A stretch of 19,004 nt of DNA from JBFXDI01 sp050181295 (GTDB taxonomy: Bacteria > Pseudomonadota > Alphaproteobacteria > Rhizobiales > Aestuariivirgaceae), in NCBI GenBank assembly GCA_050181295.1, contig JBFXDI010000079.1, forward strand, positions 1-19,004, in the 5' to 3' direction. Positions within the stretch are counted from its first letter, which is position 1; every line of letters begins with the position of its first letter. Below the pieces are notes generated by a model. That model saw only the letters and a program-made list of their open reading frames with translations, made no database searches and was not told the origin of the DNA. Positions 15,097 to 19,004 of this stretch are shown here, piece after piece. The position numbers were made by a program, and so were the translations under genes.

Positions 15097-16077
15097 ATGC
15101 GCTTCACGCTCAGACAGTTGAGCTATTTCGTCGCCGCCGGCGAGACCGGCAGCGTGACGCTCGCCTCGGAGAAGGTGAACATCTCGCAGCCCTCCGTCTC
15201 GGCGGCGATCGCGCGGCTCGAGGCGGAGTTCGGGCTGCAGCTCTTCGTGCGCCACCACGCGCAGGGGCTGTCGCTCACCTCCTCGGGCGAGCGCTTCCTG
15301 GTTGCCGCGAAGGCGCTGCTCGAGCAGGCGCAGGCGCTGCACGACATCGCCGACGAGGTGGCCATGGCGGTGACGGGCCCCTTGCGGATCGGTGTCTTCC
15401 GCACCTTCGCGCCGCTCATCATCCCAGATCTCGGCAGCGCCTTCCTGGCGCAGTATCCGCAGGTCAAGCTCGAGGTCCGGGAAGGCGACGAGGCGAGCCT
15501 GATCGAGATGCTGAAGCGGGCCGAGATCGACCTCGCCTTCACCTATTCCATGAACGTGCCGGAGGAAGTCGAGTTCGAGCCCCTGGCGGAGCTTCCGACC
15601 TACATCCTGCTGCCGGGCGCGCATCCCCTTTCGAGACGGCGCTCGCTCGGGCTCGCCGAGCTTGCGGACACGCCCTTCGTCCTCCTCGACATGCCCCTGA
15701 GCCGCGAATACTTCCTTTCGATCTTCCAGCGCGAGGGTCTCGCGCCCAACATCGCCGCGCGCTCGGAGCATTCCGACACGGTGCGGAGCTACGTGGCGAG
15801 CGGCTTCGGCTTCTCGCTGCTTACGGCGCGGCCGGCCAACATGGCGGCCGTCAACGGAGGAAAGCTCGCCTATGTGCGGCTCGAGGGAAAGAATCCGCCG
15901 ATGGTGCTGGGGCTCGCCAAGCTCAAGGCGCTCCGGGGCACGCGGGCGATCAACGCCTTCCTGGATCATGCGCGGGAGCGGCTGAAGTCCGGGACGCTGC
16001 CGGGCATGGCCCCGCAGGCGGAAGCGTCGGTTTCCGCGTCGCAGGAAAAGGGCACGCGAAAGCGCCCGCGGGCTTAG
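15097..16077 (+). CDS. LysR-type transcriptional regulator
   Basis: 326 residues; ATG at 15097 with a purine-rich site upstream. The N-terminal winged helix-turn-helix is clear: LRQLSYFVAAGETGSVTLAS, then the recognition helix region ISQPSVSAAIARLEAEFG, LQLFVRHHAQGLSLT and SGERFLVAAKALLEQA. From about residue 90 follows the periplasmic-binding-like effector domain, starting GPLRIGVFRTFAPLIIPDL. The last 28 or so residues (after DHARERLKSG) are a basic, low-complexity tail. It is divergent from the PotABCD-like operon, the usual layout for a LysR regulator and its target, so control of that importer is plausible; the gene downstream on the same strand (Omp31-like) is separated by a repeat and has its own promoter candidate. 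The effector is unknown. Confidence 0.93.
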   Translation: MRFTLRQLSYFVAAGETGSVTLASEKVNISQPSVSAAIARLEAEFGLQLFVRHHAQGLSLTSSGERFLVAAKALLEQAQALHDIADEVAMAVTGPLRIGVFRTFAPLIIPDLGSAFLAQYPQVKLEVREGDEASLIEMLKRAEIDLAFTYSMNVPEEVEFEPLAELPTYILLPGAHPLSRRRSLGLAELADTPFVLLDMPLSREYFLSIFQREGLAPNIAARSEHSDTVRSYVASGFGFSLLTARPANMAAVNGGKLAYVRLEGKNPPMVLGLAKLKALRGTRAINAFLDHARERLKSGTLPGMAPQAEASVSASQEKGTRKRPRA

Positions 16078-16135
16078 GAGAGGGCGGCCCGGAACGCTAC
16101 AGAGCAGCGAGGCAACTCACCTTAGCCCGTTACCA

Positions 16136-16212
16136 CGTCATGGCCGGCCGCCGATCCGGCCATCCTTTTAGCCCTCTGATAGAGGATTGCCGGGTCAGGC
16201 CCGGCAATGACG
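16136..16212. repeat. Paired-hairpin extragenic repeat, CGTCAT...ATCC / GGAT...ATGACG type (copy A)
   Basis: ATGGCCGG (16140-16147) pairs with CCGGCCAT (16156-16163), and ATTGCCGGG (16186-16194) pairs with CCCGGCAAT (16200-16208). The unit begins CGTCAT and ends ATGACG, with ATCC and GGAT flanking the middle, so the whole is an inverted pair. The middle holds a small third hairpin CCTCT-GAT-AGAGG (16173-16185). The hairpin sequences differ from copy B at 17167-17253 but the frame is identical. Confidence 0.8.
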
Positions 16213-16263
16213 AAGGAGAAATGGGCGGCCGTCTAAATCGGTAACATGATACCGCAATTCGCG

Positions 16264-16292
16264 TTTAAATTGCGACCTGTTGCAGATATGAT
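16264..16292 (+). promoter_or_regulatory. Candidate sigma-70 promoter of the Omp31-like gene
   Basis: TTTAAA (16264-16269) and TATGAT (16287-16292) are spaced by 17 bases, in a locally AT-richer patch 65 bases before the start codon. The -10 is a good match and the -35 is a 4-of-6 match to TTGACA. A second -10-like TATAAA lies at 16318-16323 but lacks a -35 at the right distance. Confidence 0.35.
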
Positions 16293-16356
16293 GCAGTCGG
16301 GAGGGCGGACTCGCGGCTATAAAGTGGCTTCAGTGCGTAAGCTCGGGGATACGACA

Positions 16357-17028
16357 ATGAAAAAGCTTCTTCTGGGACTGCTGGCAACTTCAGGGATCTG
16401 CGTGGCCGCGCCTGCAATGGCTGCGGACTACGTTCCGCCCGAGCCGGTACCGACGGTCTATGATTGGTCGGGTTTCTACGTTGGCGCCCATCTGGGCTAT
16501 GGCTGGGGCGACTCCGACAATGATGCGTCGAACGGGGCTCAGTGGTCGACAGACATCGATGGGATTATTGGAGGCCTTCATCTGGGCTACAATTTCCAGA
16601 TCGACAGCTTCGTGATCGGCCTCGAAGGTGACTTTGATCTGACCGACATCGACGGGAGTGACAGCTGCCCCAACGCTGCCTTCACCTGCTCCACGGATAT
16701 TGACTATGTGGGCACGGTGCGTGGGCGTCTCGGCTTCGCCATCGACCAAGTTCTGCTCTATGGAACTGGCGGTGTTGCTTTCACGAAAGCGGCGTTTGCC
16801 AACAACAACGGCGCCGGCAACAGAGACACCAAGAAAGATACCGAGATTGGCTTCGTCGCCGGCGGTGGAATCGAGTTTGCGGCCGCAGACAACTTTACCG
16901 TCCGTGTCGAAGGCCTTTACTACGATTTCAACGGCTTCAATTTCGCGTGGTCGAACGACGGTGGTGTCTCCTACGACAGCGACGTGAACTTCGTGGTCGT
17001 GCGCGCGGGGTTCAGCTACAACTTCTAG
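16357..17028 (+). CDS. Omp31/Omp25-like outer-membrane beta-barrel protein
   Basis: 223 residues from the ATG at 16357, which begins a standard signal peptide (MKKLLLGLLATSGICVAAPAMA, cut after residue 22). The mature start ADYVPPEPVPTVYDWSGFYVGAHLGYGWG matches the Pro-rich lead then W-x-GFYVG strand of the Omp31/Omp25 family of Rhizobiales. Alternating strands follow (GGLHLGYNFQ, FVIGLEGDF, GTVRGRLGFAI, VLLYGTGGVAF, EIGFVAGGGIEFA, FTVRVEGLYYDF) and the protein ends VVVRAGFSYNF with the C-terminal Phe used for barrel insertion; eight strands fit. Two cysteines in DSCPNAAFTCSTD could form a loop disulfide. These are abundant structural outer-membrane proteins. The gene stands alone between two repeats, has its own promoter candidate and is closed by a strong terminator. 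Confidence 0.9.
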   Translation: MKKLLLGLLATSGICVAAPAMAADYVPPEPVPTVYDWSGFYVGAHLGYGWGDSDNDASNGAQWSTDIDGIIGGLHLGYNFQIDSFVIGLEGDFDLTDIDGSDSCPNAAFTCSTDIDYVGTVRGRLGFAIDQVLLYGTGGVAFTKAAFANNNGAGNRDTKKDTEIGFVAGGGIEFAAADNFTVRVEGLYYDFNGFNFAWSNDGGVSYDSDVNFVVVRAGFSYNF

Positions 17029-17055
17029 GCTGGCTAGTCGGCCAAAACGGATGCG

Positions 17056-17089
17056 ACGGGGAAGCGGATAACGCTTCCCCGTTTGTTTT
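17056..17089 (+). terminator. Intrinsic terminator of the Omp31-like gene
   Basis: ACGGGGAAGCG (17056-17066) pairs perfectly with CGCTTCCCCGT (17072-17082), an 11-base stem with loop GATAA, followed at once by TTTGTTTT. It starts 27 bases after the stop codon. This is a textbook rho-independent terminator for plus-strand transcription. Confidence 0.92.
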
Positions 17090-17166
17090 GGAGTAGTCGG
17101 CACGCGACCAGTATCGCTGAATGCGTGGAAAGGCGTGACGGGTAGGCGCGAGAGATTTTCGTTTCT

Positions 17167-17253
17167 CGTCATGCCAGCGAAGGCTGGCATCCTCTGAAGC
17201 GGTGAGGACCGCGGGAACCTCACCATTGGATTCCTGCTTTCGCAGGAATGACG
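17167..17253. repeat. Paired-hairpin extragenic repeat, CGTCAT...ATCC / GGAT...ATGACG type (copy B)
   Basis: ATGCCAGC-GAAG-GCTGGCAT (17171-17190) and ATTCCTGC-TTTC-GCAGGAAT (17230-17249) are perfect 8-base stems with 4-base loops, in inverted orientation and framed by CGTCAT and ATGACG. A central inverted repeat GGTGAGG (17201-17207) / CCTCACC (17218-17224) gives a third hairpin. It fills the convergent gap between the Omp31-like terminator and the end of the reductase gene; nothing else recognisable lies between 17254 and 17309. Confidence 0.82.
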
Positions 17254-17309
17254 AATAGGCAGGGATGACGGGAAGCAATCCAGCCAAAACGAGCAGCGCG
17301 ATCCAGTCT

Positions 17310-18524
17310 CTACCTCGGCATGAGGGTGTTGAGCGGGAAGGCCGGGTCGGCGATCTTCTCCCGCTCCGGCGTGATCCCTGCCTCGATGAGCTTGCGGCCG
17401 ACCATGTAGCTCGCGGGGTCGTTCATGGCATCGACCGCGAGCAGCGTGCCGCCCCCGAAATACCAGACCGATTGCGTGCCTGGCCGCTTGCCCGGCCTGA
17501 CGATTGTCGAGTCGTAGCCGGCGTTGAGGCCGCCGATCTGCAGCTTGATGTCGTACTGGTCGGACCAGAACCACGGCTTCGGATCGTAGGGCTCGGCTCC
17601 GCCGGCGATGACGGTGGCCGCCGCCTCGCCCTGGTCGATGGCGTTCTGCACCGACTCGAGCCGGATCCGGCGTCCCCGGTAGGGCAGGTTCGCGCAGTCG
17701 CCGGCGGCGAAGACATGGCTGTCGGAGGTGCGGCAGAACTCGTCGACCACGATGCCGTTGTCGACCTTCAGCCCCGCCTCCGCAGCCAGCCTGTCGCAGG
17801 GCGTGATGCCGATGCCCACGAGCACGAAGTCGACCGGGATCTCCTCGCCCGTGGAAAACACCGCCCGCTCGACAGCGCCGTTGCCGGCCAGTCCCGAGAG
17901 CCCGGTGCCTTCGCGGAGGTCGACGCCGTGCGAGCGATGGAGCTCGCGGAAGAAGTCCGACGTCGCCTCAGAGGCGACACGCTGGAGGATGCGCGGCGCG
18001 GCCTCGATGAGCGTCACCTTGAGTCCCGCCTTGGCGCAGACGGCGGCCGCCTCGAGCCCGATATAGCCGCCGCCCACCACGAGAACGCGCCTGCCCGGCT
18101 GCAGCTCCGCCCGCATGCAGTCCACATCCGCAATGCCCCGCAGCGTGTAGACGCGCCCGAGATCGCGGCCGATCGCAGCGGGCAGGCGGCGCGGATCGCT
18201 GCCGGTGCAGAAGGCGAGATCGTCGAAGGCGATGCGCTCGCCGCCGGCAAGCGCCACGCGCCGGTCGGAAAGGTCAATCCCTTCCGCGACGCGGCCGAGA
18301 TGCAGCACGGCCTTCTGCTCGTCGAACCATTCGCGGGGCTTCAGCGTCAGCCGGTCCTGCTCGAACTCGCCTGTGAGGTATTTCTTGGAAAGGGGCGGGC
18401 GCTGATAAGGCAGATGCGGCTCGCCGCAGACCAGCGTTATCCGGCGGCCGGGATCGAGTTCCCGCAGCCGGCCGATCAGCGAGACCGCCGCCTGCCCGCC
18501 GCCGACGATCACCACGTCCTTCAT
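17310..18524 (-). CDS. FAD-dependent ferredoxin reductase (BphA4/PdR type)
   Basis: 404 residues; the ATG at 18524 has AAAGAGGA upstream and puts DVVIVGGGQAA, the FAD-binding beta-alpha-beta, at the N-terminus. Family motifs: PYQRPPLSKKYL (39-50), CTGSDPRRLP (106-115), the NADH-binding VVGGGYIGLEAAA (149-161), and AGDCA (274-278) near the flavin. The C-terminal domain has WFWSDQYDIKLQIGG, as in oxygenase-coupled ferredoxin reductases such as BphA4, PdR and relatives. The enzyme passes electrons from NAD(P)H through FAD to a 2Fe-2S ferredoxin. It follows, on the same strand and after a 193-base gap, a gene whose C-terminus looks like a Rieske oxygenase alpha subunit, so it is probably its reductase. 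No ferredoxin gene is seen in the window. Confidence 0.92.
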   Translation of the reverse strand: MKDVVIVGGGQAAVSLIGRLRELDPGRRITLVCGEPHLPYQRPPLSKKYLTGEFEQDRLTLKPREWFDEQKAVLHLGRVAEGIDLSDRRVALAGGERIAFDDLAFCTGSDPRRLPAAIGRDLGRVYTLRGIADVDCMRAELQPGRRVLVVGGGYIGLEAAAVCAKAGLKVTLIEAAPRILQRVASEATSDFFRELHRSHGVDLREGTGLSGLAGNGAVERAVFSTGEEIPVDFVLVGIGITPCDRLAAEAGLKVDNGIVVDEFCRTSDSHVFAAGDCANLPYRGRRIRLESVQNAIDQGEAAATVIAGGAEPYDPKPWFWSDQYDIKLQIGGLNAGYDSTIVRPGKRPGTQSVWYFGGGTLLAVDAMNDPASYMVGRKLIEAGITPEREKIADPAFPLNTLMPR

Positions 18525-18591
18525 GCCGGATCCTCTTTCCGCCGTTGCCGCGGTTTCAAGCACGGCGCCGCCGTCGCAGCAACAGTCGCAT

Positions 18592-18702
18592 CCCTCCCCT
18601 TGAGCGGGAGGGGCAGGGGTGGGGTGGCAGACATATCCGCGAGGCTCATTTCCCCACCCGGCCGTCGCTTCGCGCCGACCGACCTCCCCCCGAGGGGGAG
18701 GT
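18592..18702. repeat. CCTCCCC-type paired-hairpin repeat between oxygenase and reductase genes
   Basis: CCCTCCC (18592-18598) pairs with GGGAGGG (18606-18612), and ACCTCCCCC (18682-18690) pairs with GGGGGAGGT (18694-18702) across a 3-base loop. Between them GGGTGGGG (near 18620) and CCCCACCC (near 18655) can also pair over a longer distance. The composition is the familiar proteobacterial extragenic CCCTCCC/GGGGTGGGG repeat. On the minus strand it would fold in the mRNA between the two genes, or terminate partly, though no T-run follows. Confidence 0.65.
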
Positions 18703-18717
18703 GTGCGCCAGAGGATC

Positions 18718-19004
18718 TCACGCGCTGGCGGCGATGCGGAGCGGCGGAGGCGGGGCCTGCCGGCCGAGATAGCGGTAGAAGTCCCAGATCGTGCCCTCGT
18801 AGTCCTTGGGCGCGAGTGCTCCCGAGGGCGCGTGGCGGGAGGAAAGGGCCTGCTGCATCCGCTCCAGCTTCTCGCGGTCCTCGCGATTGACCTCGTTCCA
18901 GAGCGCGATGCGCTGCTCGACTTCGTCCCTCGTCAGTTCGTCGCCCCAGGTCGACATGGTCCAGCGCACGCGCACGCGGTCGACCGCCACCGGCTGCAGC
19001 GAGA
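18718..19004 (-). CDS. C-terminal part of a probable Rieske ring-hydroxylating oxygenase alpha subunit, cut by right window edge
   Basis: The minus-strand frame ending at the TGA at 18718 stays open to base 19004; the GTG at 18990 is an internal Val codon, not a convincing start. The 95 or so visible residues read SLQPVAVDRVRVRWTMST, then NEVNREDREKLERMQQALSSR, SGALAPKDYEGTIWDFYRYL and an Ala/Pro-rich tail. The run (pro-rich strand, R-V-R-W, VNREDREKLERMQ, then WDFYRYL at the end) is the pattern of the C-terminal helix of the catalytic domain in ring-hydroxylating dioxygenase alpha subunits. The Rieske centre and mononuclear iron ligands lie outside the window, so this call rests on the tail and on the ferredoxin reductase gene downstream. 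The substrate is unknown. Confidence 0.6.
   Translation of the reverse strand, partial: SLQPVAVDRVRVRWTMSTWGDELTRDEVEQRIALWNEVNREDREKLERMQQALSSRHAPSGALAPKDYEGTIWDFYRYLGRQAPPPPLRIAASA

Noticed and set aside
16136..17253. Insertion sequence or composite transposon around the Omp31-like gene
   Set aside because: No transposase, no target-site duplication and the flanking elements are short palindromes rather than IS ends; kept only as a repeat observation.
17265..18890. 541-codon plus-strand frame antisense to the ferredoxin reductase gene
   Set aside because: The opposite strand has all flavoprotein motifs; this frame shows none and also crosses the repeat region.
18718..18990. Small stand-alone 90-residue gene starting at GTG 18990
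   Set aside because: The frame stays open to the window edge and the sequence before the GTG (SLQP) continues the same strand pattern, so it is the tail of a larger gene.
1..19004. CRISPR array, tRNA, rRNA or phage genes
   Set aside because: No regularly spaced direct repeats, no cloverleaf-like or ribosomal RNA sequence and no phage-type proteins were seen on either strand.

Overview
The window is GC-rich, densely coded DNA from a Gram-negative bacterium, most likely an alphaproteobacterium of the Hyphomicrobiales (Rhizobiales). The grounds are the Omp31/Omp25-like outer-membrane barrel, the PotABCD-like ABC operon, and intergenic palindromes built as CGTCAT-hairpin-ATCC, a style common in that order. 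The taxon is an inference. I saw no tRNA, rRNA, CRISPR array, transposase or IS end. All genes look intact apart from the two cut by the window edges.

Left half (1-10228): a cell-envelope glycan locus. Reading right to left on the minus strand it holds a UDP-glucuronate decarboxylase (UDP-xylose synthase), a GT4 glycosyltransferase, a SAM methyltransferase and a GT39/ArnT-like membrane glycosyltransferase. After one opposing gene (glf, UDP-galactopyranose mutase, plus strand) come a DPM1-like GT2 enzyme, a DUF2298 (Chlor_Arch_YYY) polytopic membrane protein, an outer-membrane beta-barrel, and the N-terminus of a flippase-like (LPG synthase transmembrane-type) protein cut by the left edge. Three junctions are 4-base ATGA overlaps (GT4/methyltransferase, methyltransferase/GT39, GT2/DUF2298). 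The set contains nucleotide-sugar supply (UDP-Xyl, UDP-Galf), a probable lipid-linked sugar donor synthase (GT2), two multi-span enzymes that could use such a donor at the periplasmic face (GT39, DUF2298), a modifying methyltransferase and an outer-membrane protein. This is the best candidate in the window for an undescribed system.

Middle (10348-14793): a four-gene minus-strand ABC importer operon of the spermidine/putrescine (PotABCD) superfamily, in the order ATPase, periplasmic binding protein, permease, permease. A strong stem-loop lies between the binding-protein and permease genes. The first permease carries a periplasmic insert of about 140 residues. A LysR-type regulator (15097-16077, plus) is divergent from this operon and may control it. 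The 303-base gap between them holds an AT-richer patch and a paired-hairpin repeat.

Right (16078-19004): an Omp31-like barrel gene with its own candidate promoter and a strong intrinsic terminator, bracketed by two paired-hairpin repeats of one architecture. On the minus strand there follow a BphA4/PdR-type ferredoxin reductase and, cut by the right edge, the C-terminus of what is probably a Rieske ring-hydroxylating oxygenase alpha subunit. These two are probably electron-transfer partners.
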